A stretch of 64,000 nt of DNA from Rhabdophis nuchalis (GCA_039707465.1 CM077648.1:25048119-25112118), one strand, 5' to 3'; shown: positions 11,062 to 22,687, counted from the first letter of the stretch. The notes: generated by a model not told the origin, from the sequence alone. A program made the numbers and translations.

Positions 11062-11237
11062 CAGAGGTGGGTATTCTGGCAGTTCTGACCGCGTCACCCA
11101 AACTGGTAGAAGAAATTGCAGCTCCGCCCACCTGCCCCAGCTCTACGGCATCCTATTTAGGCCAATTTCTTTAGGCAAAGCGCATGCGCGGAATGCTGAA
11201 GGCATGCACGGATGTGGCACTCACATTTGCGAACCCT
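11062..11237 (+). mobile_element. hAT-E miniature element, left part only
   Basis: Starts with a cagaggtgggtattc terminus and contains gctccgcccac, a gcgcatgcgcg core and ctcacatttgcgaacc, matching the complete copy at 27216-27406. It stops at gcgaacc, exactly where the L2 fragment begins, so its right end is missing. Confidence 0.6.
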
Positions 11238-11822
11238 TATACCATCTTATACCTCTCCTGCGCGGACTGCACTGGCTGCCTGCGGCTTTTCGGGTGCGTT
11301 TCAAGGTGTTGATTATCATCTTCAAAGCGCTCCATGGCACAGGACCTAGTTATTTGCGGGATCGTATCCTGCCCCACACATCCCTTCGGCCGATTCGCTC
11401 ACACAGAGAGGGACTTCTCCGGGTGCCGTCCACTAGGCTGTGCCAGCGGGCGACGCCCAGGGGAAGGGCCTTCTCTGTGGCGGGCCCGACCCTCTGGAAT
11501 GACCTTCCCCCTGACATTAGAACGACCACGGACCTCCGCTCCTTCCGCCAGAAACTCAAAACCCACTTGTTTCATCTAGCCGGCCTGGCCTAATTCCAGC
11601 TTTCCCACCTCAGTTTGTATTTTTAAATTTTGTGATTTGGTTTTAAGGTTAAGTTTTTAATTTTTATAAATTTGTACAGGGGTTTATTTAATTCGATTTT
11701 AGTTATATGTATTATTGATTGTATGGTTTTAATTTGTACCTGTACACCGCCCCGAGGCCCTTCGGGGAGAGGGGGCGGTCTAGAAGTCCAATAAATAATA
11801 ATAATAATAATAATAATAATAA
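11238..11822 (+). mobile_element. L2-like LINE, 5'-truncated copy 3
   Basis: Plus-strand copy of the C-terminal RT region. The frame ends at 11593 (ALHGTGPSYLRDRILPHTSL, ATPRGRAFSVAGPTLWNDL, LKTHLFHLAGLA) and is open for about 115 codons of the family protein. A 3' UTR with ccgccccgaggccc/ttcggggaga follows, then an (AAT)n tail at 11789-11822. It is joined directly to a broken hAT-E element on the left. Confidence 0.87.
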
Positions 11823-12740
11823 CTTGGTATATATAACTAAGTTTAATTTAACCATTTTGATTTAAGATAGTAGTGCATGGTAATCATACTTAATGTTTGT
11901 CTAGAATGAGGGCAACAAAGTGCAACGCAATGGTGGGAAGTGAAGCCATGCCAGGTACTTCAGCACAGATGCTGTACCTGTTTTTCTCCCTTTGGAGAGT
12001 TCTTTTCTTAATAGTTTTTTGTAAAGGAAGTTACTTTAGGACCTTACACGTTGTTACTTTCCCCCCTCAAAACTTCAGGAAACATTTGGCAGCAAGAGTT
12101 GCAGAGGACTTGAGGGACTGCGAATAAAAGCCCAGCTCCTGGTTTAAGATAAATAATACCAAAAGGAATTCTTTTAGAATTAACATACCAATATATAAGA
12201 TAGAAAAACAGAACTCTTTTTTGCAGGGAAGGAAACTTTTTTGGGGGAAATTGGGTAACAGAATTTGGCACAGTCTAAAGGAATATATGACTCCAAAAGA
12301 GTTAGGCAATGACTTCAAGCTCTAGTGACCTCTTTGGCCTTTCTCCAAATTACCATTTTCTATCTTTTAAAAAATGGCCTTATCCAGATTCTTTTGGCTG
12401 AACCTTTTGCCATTTTATTAAACCTCAGGGGCCTTTCCTTCTCACAGCCTTCAGCTTTCGATCATTCTTTATTTCCTGCTGCTTTCTCATTGACAACCTT
12501 GCTAAAATATACTATTATACTTTGTTTGCAATCTAGAAAAAGCATTGTTTGCTAATAACGATGGTAGTTTGCATAACTTGCTAAATAATGTGTTAAACCT
12601 GTAGTGTTGCCTTTCGGGATTTATATTAAATTGTTGTGTAAATCGTGTATGTGTCTCAATATATTTCATGAACTCTCTAGTTTTGAGACGAGGGAAGAGA
12701 ATTAAGAGTCTCTTGATCAGACTTCCTAGCTGCCATACAG
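11823..12740. other. Unassigned AT-rich sequence
   Basis: No repeat family or gene recognised. Overlapping short frames on both strands lack motifs. Confidence 0.4.
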
Positions 12741-12742
12741 TA

Positions 12743-12960
12743 TGGGTAGTCCTTGACTTATGACACAATTGGGACCAGAATTTCCATTGCAAGGTATTGT
12801 GATGCTAAATTGAGTTATCACAGGTACAATTTTATGCCCATTTTTACTTCAGTCATTCAATGAATCAAGCTTCCCCCAAATGACTTTTTGTCATAAACTA
12901 GCTGGGAAGATTGTAAATCTTGATCATGTGACTGCAGGTACAATGGGACAACTTGTTGCA
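12743..12960 (+). mobile_element. TA-M1 miniature element, decayed copy
   Basis: Begins tgggtagtccttgactta directly after TA, and keeps acaattgggaccagaattt and caagcttcccccaaatgac in the order seen in the complete copy at 50353-50739. The right end is lost. Flanking TA and a long terminal repeat suggest a Tc1/mariner-type non-autonomous element. Confidence 0.6.
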
Positions 12961-13042
12961 TCCAACTCACCATAGCGAACTCTCCACAGCAAACTTGCTT
13001 TGGTCAATTCATGCGGCCACCTCAGCCAACTTGCCATGGGAC

Positions 13043-13557
<515 letters not shown>

Positions 13558-14380
13558 CATGGGACTGTTATGCAGATTGGACAAAATGTACCACAACTGT
13601 TCCATACTGTCCCTACTATATAAGCAAGGAATGTTGCATATTATATGATTATCATCTTTTCTATCTTATTAAAATATGTGAAAACTTTGACCGCCCAAAA
13701 CGATGATGTATGACATGTGCCATGGCACATGAATGTAAGAAAGGTAAATGTTAACAAAGGGATAAATAAAACAAAGGACCTGTTGTCTGCAAAACTATGA
13801 AATGGGCAAGGAAGTAATATGTCTCCTGGAGCTGATAAATACATGCAAGGAAATGAAGGTGTAGATTTAATTATAAACGAAAGGACTACCGTGTATGTCA
13901 GAGAATATAAATTGGTGTCATAGATGACAATTAAAAGTTATACTCCAGTGAATGGTGATAATGGAATAACCATTTATGATTTTAAGCTGTATTATGAAAC
14001 ACTCTAAATCAATGAAATCCCCAGGGAAAATATTATTCTAATGGCGAGAGAAAAAGTGATTGGGCCATTTGGAGAACTGAAAAATGAATAAGAATGCATT
14101 TGGTAAGTATCTGCTTTGAATATGATCTGTTTGGCTTGAGCATCAGTCTCTTCAGATGTATACATGGCAAAGGGATGAGCATAAATGGATTATTGTTTTA
14201 ATGTTTTTGGGTTAATGAAGGATGCAAGGACGATGAGAGGTTCTAAATGTGAGAATATGTTTGAGTCAATCTTAAAAGTGGATCTAGGGAAGAAATGGAC
14301 ATGGAAGAAAAGGAAAGAAGTTAAAGAAACAAGGTTGAAAACACAATGATTGCAAGTAGAGTCCTGTATGCAAATGTATT

Positions 14381-14679
14381 TGTTAGATCAGACAAAGGAT
14401 TCCGACTCAGGCATGGTCAAAACAACAGGAACGTTTATTCACACTATTTACAACACACACAAGATTCAACTGGCAAGGTTTCTTCTCTGGCAACCTCTTA
14501 TATAGAGTTACCAGGCAGGAAACTCCTAGCAATGCACTTGCAACATTGTAACTCCTTTCCAGACAGATTCCAGACAGCTTGTCTCTGTTAATCATTGCAG
14601 CTGCTGGCTCAGCTCCGGAATGCGGTGACTCATAGGTTACCAGACGAGCTGTCTGGGACATAGGCTTGGGGACTCAACA
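14381..14679 (-). mobile_element. Solo LTR (299 bp) with 5-bp target duplication
   Basis: On the minus strand it starts tgttgagtcc and ends tgatctaaca (TG...CA). Perfect 5-bp direct repeats gtatt flank it (14376-14380 and 14680-14684). A TATA-like ctatataag (14497-14506, reversed) lies about 60 bp upstream of AATAAA (14434-14439, reversed), the order expected of U3-R-U5. No internal region is present, so it is a product of LTR-LTR recombination. The size and TSD fit an endogenous retrovirus or a Gypsy-type element; I cannot choose. Confidence 0.82.
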
Positions 14680-14688
14680 GTATTAGAA

Positions 14689-14823
14689 CAGGGGTCCCCA
14701 ACCTTTGCAACTTTAAGTCTGAAGGACTTCAGCTCCCAGAATTCTCCAGCCAGCAAAGCTGGCTGGAGAATTCTGGGAGCTGAAGTCCTTCAGACTTAAA
14801 GTTGCAAAGGTTGGGGACCCCTG
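14689..14823. mobile_element. hAT-B palindromic MITE, perfect 66-bp arms
   Basis: A 135-bp palindrome with two 66-bp arms identical in inverted order around a 3-bp centre (aaa). It starts caggggtccccaacc and is flanked by a perfect 8-bp repeat tattagaa (14681-14688 and 14824-14831), so it is a hAT-mobilised foldback element. It inserted at the edge of the solo LTR, and its duplication overlaps the LTR's own. Perfect arms imply youth or arm-to-arm gene conversion. Confidence 0.93.
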
Positions 14824-15455
14824 TATTAGAAGATGTTAAGGTCCCAAAGGAATAAATGAAAAGTTGGTGTAGAGCAAGAAGATGTGAAAGGAATACTTAA
14901 AGATTTGTATGGGAATAATGTGATGTTTTCAGTGGAACTCAAATAATTACTACAAATGTTAGCATCATGTTGAATATGGTAAGGCTGCAGATGTACATGG
15001 CGTAATTGGAGAAATGTTAAAATATGACTGTATTTATGAAGTAGCAGTATGAATTATTTCACATGAATGTGAAGACTGCACCCATGCCTAATGATTGGAC
15101 GAATGACACTATTGTTCCTCTATGCAAAGCAAAAGCTAGAAAAAGTGATTGCAAAAACTATAGGAGGATTATTTTGTTACCTGTACCTCACAAAGCCTTT
15201 GGCAGAATTTAATTGAAAGAACATAAAAGGTGACAAGGAGTAAAATGTAGAAAGTACAGAACTAAATCACTGTGTTCAAACCAAGTTTTTGTTGTTCAGC
15301 AGGACACTGAATGCATGGAAATGATGAGAAACTTTACTATATGTTGATTTACAGAAAGCATATGAAAAAGTGAGATTTGAAATATGGTATGTTTTACTAT
15401 AAATATGGAGTTAAAAGTTAGCTGCTGAATTTGACAATAATGAAAAAGAACGAAA

Positions 15456-15580
15456 GAGAGTAAGAGAGAGAGAGAGAGAAAGAAAGAAAGAGTAAGAGAA
15501 GAAAGAGAGAGAGAGAAAAAAAAGGAAGGAAGGAAGGAAGGAAGGAAAGAAGGAAGGAAAGAAAGAAGATAGAAAGAATG
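15456..15580. repeat. Purine-rich simple repeat (GA, GAAA, GGAA)
   Basis: Interrupted GA and GGAA units within the LINE fossil. Confidence 0.85.
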
Positions 15581-16185
15581 AATGGAATGTTCAGCTAATA
15601 ATGTAATGCTGACCAAGCAGTAAAGTATAAATATATGATGTCCCTTGGTTATTATAAAGAATTCCTTTCGTCACCTCGCAGCCTTATTGATATAAGACAT
15701 GGGTATTCACGTACTTTGATGAGCAGATAATGCTATGTTACACAGTGAATTCAATTTGTGCTGAATGTTAGATCATACGAAGCAATGAAGTGCATGGATT
15801 TGAAATTACTAAATCAAAAGCCTAGGTAAAAAGAAAAGCAATAGCGTCAGAATGAATTGGTTATGAATGTATGAGGATAGATTGAGTGACAAATATGAAA
15901 AAAAGTACATTGAGGTGGTTTGAATGTATAAAGAAAATGAATGAGGATCAAATTTAAAAGCAAATATATAAAGGAAATGTCAAAGGGTTCAGAAGAAATC
16001 TAAGGAGAGGAAGTCTCAAAGAGATGAATGCTGAGAAATTTATATTTAGATGAACTTTTTGAAATCTTTAAAAAATAACGCTGAGAATTTTAATGGGTAA
16101 AAGGCAATTGTTGATCTGTGTATACTCATAATGAAAGCAAGAAAGGTTTGCAGGAATAATATAGCATAGAATGAATGGTCTTGCT

Positions 16186-16455
16186 CAGAGATGGGTTGCT
16201 CTCGGTTTTACTACCAGTTTGCTGTGCATGCGTGCACAGTTCAATGTCAATTGTCCTTTGCGCATGCACAGAACAATTTACAGTGAACTGTGCATGTCCG
16301 TGCACTACTAAACAACATGCTGGCAATGGCAGCGGCGACTGGGGAATCGGTTCAGGGGTGTGGCCAGTATGGGTTACTGCCGGTTCTGCGATCCAGACTA
16401 AAATACCACTACCAGTTCAGCGGAACTGGGCCAAACCAGGAGCAACCCACCTCCG
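16186..16455 (+). mobile_element. hAT-F1 miniature element with perfect 8-bp TSD
   Basis: Ends cagagatgggttgctc and gagcaacccacctccg form imperfect inverted repeats, and perfect direct repeats gtcttgct lie at 16178-16185 and 16456-16463. The interior has inverted gcatgcgtgcac / gcgcatgcac blocks and gcggcgactgg. Non-coding; the frames across it on both strands are incidental. Confidence 0.9.
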
Positions 16456-16463
16456 GTCTTGCT

Positions 16464-17685
16464 ATAAACTATATCCTGCCATGTTTCTGCCATTTTTCTT
16501 ATGCTTTTAATTCATTGTGCTTACTGCTTTTTACCATTTTTCCTGTGTATAATGCTGCTTATCACAAAAATGAATAGTTTAATAGGTAGGTAGGTAGGTA
16601 GGTAGGTAGGTAGGTAGGTAGGTAGGTAACGAGATAGGTATTGAATTGTTTTATAAAGTGAGAGGAAGAATATTTACTTATAGTAATTTAAACAGGAAAA
16701 TAGAATAAATAAGCAAATATTCATTATAAAATCCGACTTTCCTATTTTACAATACTTGATAGAAATTTAGGACATAATACTTGATTTAGTTTAAAATATT
16801 TTTTATATTTAAAGCTTTCTAATGACCCCAGTATATTTTCCCTATGCATCATGCAGTTCCAAACCACTGCAAATGTAATATATTAAAAATGCAATATGGA
16901 AATTACTTTGCAAACCAATGTGGATTTCTTTGGCAATGTAATAGTTGAAAATCTGCTATAGCTGGAATGTATTTAAAAAAAAAACGCTGCAATTTATATA
17001 AATTGGAGGGAGTGGATTAGTGGTCCAACAGCAAGTCTTGCAGTTCAAGACTCCTTGAGAGCATATGTCTAAATTTCAGCAAGTTCAATCTACTTTTCTA
17101 TGTTTAGGAAAGCGGATAAATTGAGCAGCACATTTTTTGTTCAGGTAACTGTGTCCCAGAAGACCAAACAACTTTTATTCCTGGATTTAACTGCATGTAA
17201 CTGTGGACATAGTTTAAAATCCAAGATTGTGCCCTTAGTTCTGCATGGTTAAAAGCAGATTCTGACTTCGTCTAGCCTAAATGACAGAGCATTGGCCAGG
17301 ATTAATCCCTGTCTACTCATGAAGTTCAAGGAATCATTAGAGATAAAAAATATTCAGGAGGTAATTTTATCTTCTGTTTCTGGGATATATTTTTAAATAT
17401 AGTTACAGTGCTTAAATCTAAATCCCAATATGTTAATATATGTTATTTTGGAGGTATTGTTTAAAGTTCCCAGGAGGTCAAAAGTTACAAGAATTCCAGG
17501 AAAATAAACATTTGCGTTAAGGAAATATTAAGGAACTGGCTACAACATGATGAGATCTGGTTGTATTATGTTGCTATCTCATAAACAGTCCCTTAACTTG
17601 CACACATATTTTCCTGTATTAGTATGATGACTAAGTGAGGCCTGAGAAAAGTATGGATACTTTAAGAAGTCATTTTATATGGATA
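16464..17685. other. Unassigned sequence with a (GGTA)n microsatellite
   Basis: The tetranucleotide repeat GGTA occupies 16583-16628. The remainder is AT-rich with no recognised repeat or exon. Confidence 0.5.
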
Positions 17686-18183
17686 CTAGCTGGATACCCG
17701 TGTTTCGCAACAAAACTATGTGATCGGGCTTGATACTTACATCTTGAAAATTAATGTAGAATGTGTAACTCTTTGGCATCAGGGTGTGTTAATATATGGC
17801 AACTGACAGTTGGAACAGAGTTGTTTTCGAGTGGGGAGGGGAAGTAGAATGTCTAAACCCTCAGCCTGCAGGTTCGATGAGTTACATGCTGACCATGCTC
17901 ATGCCTGGTATGGTGAAGGGATAGCATCAGAGCGTGTTAATATAAGGCAACTGACAGTTGGAACAGATTTCTTTCAGGTGGGGAGGGGAGTAGAATGTCT
18001 AACTCCTTAGCATTGATGTGTGTTAATATAATACAGCATAAGAAATACTGATGATCTGATGGTCATTTTGACAAATCCTTTCTTAGCCAAGAGGAACATA
18101 CATGCCAAATTTCAAGTTTGTAGGCTTTACAGTTCTGGAGATTTGGTGATCAGTGAGTGTTATTTGGCTTTTATATATATAGA
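17686..18183 (-). mobile_element. Probable non-autonomous Helitron, copy 1
   Basis: On the minus strand it starts TCTATATATATAAAAG and ends cacgggtatccagCTAG. It is flanked by A on the 5' side and T on the 3' side, with no target duplication, as expected for Helitron insertion at AT. The interior has a partial tandem repeat: a unit containing ggcaactgacagttggaaca and ggggaggg recurs at about 17800-17860 and 17947-18000. No Rep/helicase coding is seen. Assignment rests on the termini. Confidence 0.6.
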
Positions 18184-18394
18184 TAAAGTGAATATATGGA
18201 TATAGATACAGTGAGCATATCCTTGCCAGATCCAAAGGCTCTTTCCCATTTCAGATCCAAAGATGGTACAACTTTATTATATGTAGTTCAGTAGAATGGT
18301 TGAGATGCTACGAGATCAAGAAACCATGAGATCACGAGTTTTCTCTTAAGCAAAAAGTTAGTTGAGTGACAATTGGCCACTCATCTTTCTGCAA

Positions 18395-19130
18395 CTCAAC
18401 TCCCATGTTGCTGTGAGGAAAATAGAAGGGGGGAACTTCATGGCTTGTGACAACTTTGGACTTACTGTCAAAAACCAAAAGACTGAAGTCATGCACCAGC
18501 CTGCTCCTCATGCATCATATACAGAACCCAAAATCACAATCAAGTGGAAGAAACTATAGGTAATGAATCAGTTTCATTATTTTGACACTATCCTCTCCTT
18601 TCCTAAGCATTAACTATTATGCAGAAGATAACTGCGGATTACAAAGAAAGTTCTGCTTTTGTGCTCCATTGTGGGGGAACATTGAGGAATCTGCTCATTA
18701 ACAAGGTCTACAGAGCTGTAGAATTTGCCATACTTTTTTATGTCTATGAAATGTGCACTGGGTATCGAAGGTATGGAAGATAGTTCAACCATTTCTAAAT
18801 GACTTGTCTTTGCAGGATGTTTGTGTCAGATGGAACACAAAAATACCAAACATTGAAGTTTTATCAGGCATGTCTACTATCAGTCCACACCCTGTTGATG
18901 AGAACATAGACCAGGCTGATAGTCATGTCACTCATGTACCAGATGAGCACATGCTCAAACAGCTCTTTTTGGGGAATTATCTGCTGGAAGATGCTTGCTT
19001 GGAATGCAGAAGAAACATTTCAAAGATACATTAAAGGCCTCAGTGATGTTGCTTGGTATAGATCTAACCACCTGGGAAAAGTTGGTGCAAAATTGAAGCA
19101 AAGCTGAATTGCTGAAGCATAACGTAAGCA
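18395..19130 (+). pseudogene. Ancient LINE ORF2 fossil, C-terminal half
   Basis: Decayed RT/C-terminal protein: DNFGLTVKNQKTEVMHQPAP (18449-18508), a weak YRAVEFAILFYVYEMCT stretch near 18710-18760, and THVPDEHMLKQLFLGNYLLE near 18930-18990, where intact relatives have R-M-P-D-x-R-x-P-K-Q-L. Further matching residues follow to about 19130. Multiple frameshifts and stops make it non-functional. It differs from the fossil at 13850. This protein type is widespread in animal non-LTR elements; I do not name the clade. Confidence 0.65.
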
Positions 19131-20129
19131 TGAGTTGTGTGAGACCCAAAATATAAGCATCTGAAATATAATTTGGATGATGTTTACGGCAGATCAATTA
19201 TCACACAAACCAGAAGTCAGAGAAACCAAAATAAATCAATGTATGTTTTGATCTGCATATTAGTATGTGTCAGAGTTCACAAAAAATGAAATCCAAAAGT
19301 ATTTTTTATTTCCTATCATATAACATGTTGCAGTGTATTACTTTCCTTCTTTTCTTCTTTTCCATCATTTTCTTACAAATATTAAATATTAAGATGTAAA
19401 TCCTTTGGAAAGTTTAATTTTTAAATCTGTCTTGAATATTTATACAAGACTTTCTCTCTTTCAATAATAATTTTTGGATAGGAATGGTCATCTTGTTCAT
19501 TTGTCCCAAAACTGATTTTAAAACCTGGTTCCAACATAAGAAATGAAAATCAAATAAATTTGATAGGTTTTGTAAATAAGCAGGTAACAGATTCTGAGCA
19601 TTTATTCAGAAAAAGAATGAGATAAGTTGATTTTTGACAGTTTACTAGCTGCAAGCAACTAGATTTTTTTCCCTTAAGAAATTTCTTACAAAATTAAATT
19701 GATTTTGCTAGCCAGAATACTGCTCCATTTTCAGTGCAATCACTTCTTTAAAGAATGATAATAATACTTCATGCATATTGAAAGAATACTGTAAGACACA
19801 CTTATTTTTAAATAGAAAAAAATGAAGTATATTGTTAATTGATTCACATAAATAATGAGAAGCTTGGGGCCTGATTTCTACAGTAAATCTCATATTGATT
19901 GCTAAAGGTTTGTATCTAAACCAAGGGTCATGGGTGCATCACGTGATGTATCGGGACTTCCCCCCCCTTCGCTAAACCGGATGTGGGCATGGTTGTGGCC
20001 AGCACATGATGTCCCGGGAGTTTGATAGCCCTAATCTAAATTAATTTTTGATGACGTTTTTGTGATTTGGGTAAAAAAGGTGAGACTTGTGAATACATAT
20101 TTGTGGCTACCATCTTGACTCTTTTGACC
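19131..20129. other. AT-rich unassigned sequence
   Basis: No repeat family identified. A GC-richer block at 19925-20030 with two catcacgtgatgta / gcacatgatgtcc-like direct repeats may be an old DNA element, but I could not define its ends. Confidence 0.4.
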
Positions 20130-20307
20130 CAGTGGTGGGTTTCTGCAGGCTCGCACCTACTCGCGAGAGCCGGTTGGTGAAATTTAGAGAACCGGTGAGA
20201 GGGGGTTCCACCGGCGTACCTGGAAGTAAATTTGCCCTGCCGCTGCCAGTGACCCAACGGGAAGGAAAGGAAAGGAAAGGAAGGGAAGGGAAGGAAGGAA
20301 GGAAGGA

Positions 20308-20372
<65 letters not shown>

Positions 20373-20541
20373 TATCATCACAATTGAGTCCAAAATTTTG
20401 GTTGCTAAGCAAGAGCGTTGTTAAATGAGTTTCACCACATTTTAAAAGGTGGCCACTCCCACCCTGTCACATGACTGCCAAGCCACACCCACAAAATAGG
20501 CCACACCTACAGAGTAGGTTCTAAAAAATTTGAAACTCCAG
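20130..20541 (-). mobile_element. hAT-A miniature element, copy 3
   Basis: Inverted copy of 13043-13557. It starts cagtggtgggtttctgcagg on plus, runs through ccggtgagagggggttccac, a GGAA/GA microsatellite (20265-20368) and aatttatcatcacaattgag, to aggttctaaaaaatttgaaa. The last bases (ctccagtg instead of cccaccactg) are damaged, and I could not confirm a target duplication. Confidence 0.88.
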
Positions 20542-20545
20542 TGTA

Positions 20546-21392
20546 GATGTCCCTGCTGTATTTGATTTTCTTATGTTGCTACTGATGGGGACTCGTTTTA
20601 AATTTAAATTCCACTCCAGCATAATATTTCTATTTCTGGAGATTTGCTCTCAACCAGCCTTCAGCTACATGCCTCTTACAACTGAAAACAAGCAAACCAG
20701 CCGTCTCACCTCTGCAAGATTCCCCTCCAGCAGTGAGTCTATTTCTGCTGTCTGATGTCACATGGAGATGCTGCTGAACAGGGACAGAAGGCACTAAGCA
20801 GCTTTCAATCACGGAGTTTTCCATTGAGGAGAGTAAAATCTTAGTAATGTGCCCCTGTGTATAGTAAATTACCTTTCACACACAAGTGCCTACCCTTGCA
20901 AGTGAGGTTATGGGTAGTATTGCCTTAAGCTTCACTGACTGAGCAATTGTTCGTGACTTATTAAACTTTAAGAAGCATACTTTGCCACATTTTGTTTTTA
21001 GAGGACTAAGTGCCTTTTATTTTATATCCTCATTAATCCATGCCCCTCTTTTAAGTCCGCTGAGAGAGATGTACAGATTTTTGAAGAAACGTTTCCCGAG
21101 AGTCACGTTTTCATTCTCCCATTCTCATCACAGGATTTTTACCTCAGATTCACCAAATAGGAAACATGTGCTCAGAGCTTAATAATCCTGCTGTTACGAG
21201 CAACGGATTCCAAATATTTGGTGTAAAGAGTTTGCTAACTGAAAGTAAAAAAAAAAAAAGATTATGTAGTTTTTCAAGTTCAAATTTTCTTTATGTTTTG
21301 GACAAGGCAGATAGAACAAGGGAAAATATTTTTCTTTATTATTTATTTATCAAATTTGTATAGCTTCCTTTCTCACAAAAATAATCTTATTA
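20546..21392. other. Unassigned sequence
   Basis: No recognised repeat or gene; short A-runs only. Confidence 0.4.
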
Positions 21393-21396
21393 ACAT

Positions 21397-21471
21397 CAAC
21401 GCAACACAACGCAACACAACATAAAACACAACACAACACAACACAACACAACATAACATAACATAACATAA
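21397..21471. repeat. Pentanucleotide repeat (AACAC)n/(AACAT)n
   Basis: About 15 units of a five-base motif switching from AACGC and AACAC to AACAT. Confidence 0.9.
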
Positions 21472-21769
21472 TGATCCTAGGCACAGGGGACATAAAATGG
21501 CCACCTCAGTCTGTTTCTGGTTCCCTGGGAGCTCAAGGCCTGAAAATTTAACCAGATCTTAACGGACTTCTGGAATATCAAAAGGGATGGAACTGATCTG
21601 ATTTTGGGGGGGAGTAATGGTTCACAATGCAGGCACATGGCAAAGAAGACACACCTCTTGGGACATGTTTACATACAGTAATTGACACCTAGTTGATGGT
21701 ACTCACAGCATACCTTCTCTGCCAGATCTAATGGCTCAGGCTGATGATGCAACCAGGAAAAGGCTTAAT

Positions 21770-22390
21770 CCCTGAAGGTTTTGAAGATTAAAACCAACAC
21801 CCTGAATTGAACCTGAAGCAAACTGGCAACCAATGGAGCTCATGGAGCAGAGGTGTAGCATGTGTTGCTCTAGGACAGGGGTCTGCAAAGTCAGCTCTTT
21901 TAAGACTGGTGGACTTCAACTCCCAGAATTCCCCAGCCAGCCTGGCTGCTGGGGAATTCTGGGAGTTGAAGTCCACCAGTCTTAAAAGAGCCGACTTTGC
22001 AGACCCCTGCTCTAGGAGCACATATAACAGCTTGCCCCACTGCATTTTGTACCAGCTAAGCTTCCAGATGCTCATCAAGGGCAGACCCCTTAGGGCATAT
22101 TGCAGTCATCCAATCGGGAGGTGACTAGGGCGTGAATGATTATGAATGGGCCCTGCTGATTCAGGAATAGGTTCAACTGCTACAACAGATAAAGGTCTAG
22201 CCATGACTGCAACCTGCTCATCAAATAAGAGTCATGAATCTAGAAGGACTCCTCCAGGTTGCATACTGAATTTGTCTGTGGAAGTGTAGCACCAAAGATG
22301 GCACAGTTTTAGAGTCTGTGGGCCCAAAATTCAGAGCCACTTTGTTGAGGTCCTCGCCTTTTAGAGACCACAACACACTATTCAGCTGAA
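21770..22390 (-). pseudogene. Old L2/CR1-group LINE fragment, split by a MITE
   Basis: On the minus strand the RT C-terminal motif LLHELHWLPVCFRF is readable near 21800-21845. The sequence continues upstream beyond the palindromic MITE (21876-22009), with blocks equivalent to ccaatcgggaggtgac and ttgtaccagctaagc. Frameshifts and stops are present. It is more diverged than the other L2 copies here. Confidence 0.65.
21876..22009. mobile_element. hAT-B palindromic MITE, copy 2
   Basis: 134 bp with arms of about 62 bp differing at one base (a/g near the 18th position). It starts caggggtctgcaaag and is flanked by a perfect 8-bp repeat ctctagga (21868-21875, 22010-22017). It shares the inner core aactcccagaattcccc with the other hAT-B copies but has a different outer end from 14689-14823. 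It sits inside an old LINE. Confidence 0.93.
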
Positions 22391-22599
22391 GTCTGCTGTT
22401 CCCCCATCATGACACTTACAATCACTGAAATAGTTCCTGAAATATGTAATAACAGATGTTATCACTTTAAAAGCCACAATAGAGTCATACTGAAGGTGTC
22501 TAATGGACTAAAAGAAGATTCTCCATCACCTCGTGTGCACCTTGCTTCCTTCTTCACCGTCTTTATCAATTCTAACGTTAATGCTAATAGTTCTTATTT

Positions 22600-22687
22600 T
22601 ACTCTGTTGCTTTTACTTATGGTAAGCTGCTTAGAGTCATCTCTAGGCAAACTTAGGGGCATACACATTTCTAAATAAATAAATAAA
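22600..22687 (+). mobile_element. LINE 3' end (unassigned) with (AAAT)n tail
   Basis: ggtaagctgcttagagtcat followed by ggcaaacttaggggcatac and an AAAT tail: the usual hairpin-plus-tail end of L2/CR1-group LINEs. Nothing more can be said of its body. Confidence 0.5.

Larger units (their letters stand above)
13850..16090 (+). pseudogene. Ancient LINE ORF2 fossil, interrupted by an LTR and a palindromic MITE
   Basis: Heavily decayed endonuclease/RT protein across several frames. About 14045-14090 reads like REKVIGPFGELKNE (endonuclease region), and about 14158-14190 like MYTWQRDEHKW. After the insertions, about 14990-15240 resembles GKAADVHGVIGEMLKYDC, then NDTIVPLCKAKARKSDCKNY and LPVPHKAFGRI, and about 15335-15370 YVDLQKAYEKV-like, that is RT motifs. 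A C-terminal STLRWFECIKKMNED lies near 15910-15945. Order and spacing match RTE/R4-like ORF2 proteins. Stops and frameshifts are frequent, so it is dead and old. The clade is uncertain. The solo LTR at 14381-14679 and the palindrome at 14689-14823 were inserted later. Confidence 0.68.

Noticed and set aside
19925..20030. GC-richer block with partial repeats, possible DNA element
   Set aside because: No convincing terminal inverted repeats or target duplication could be placed.
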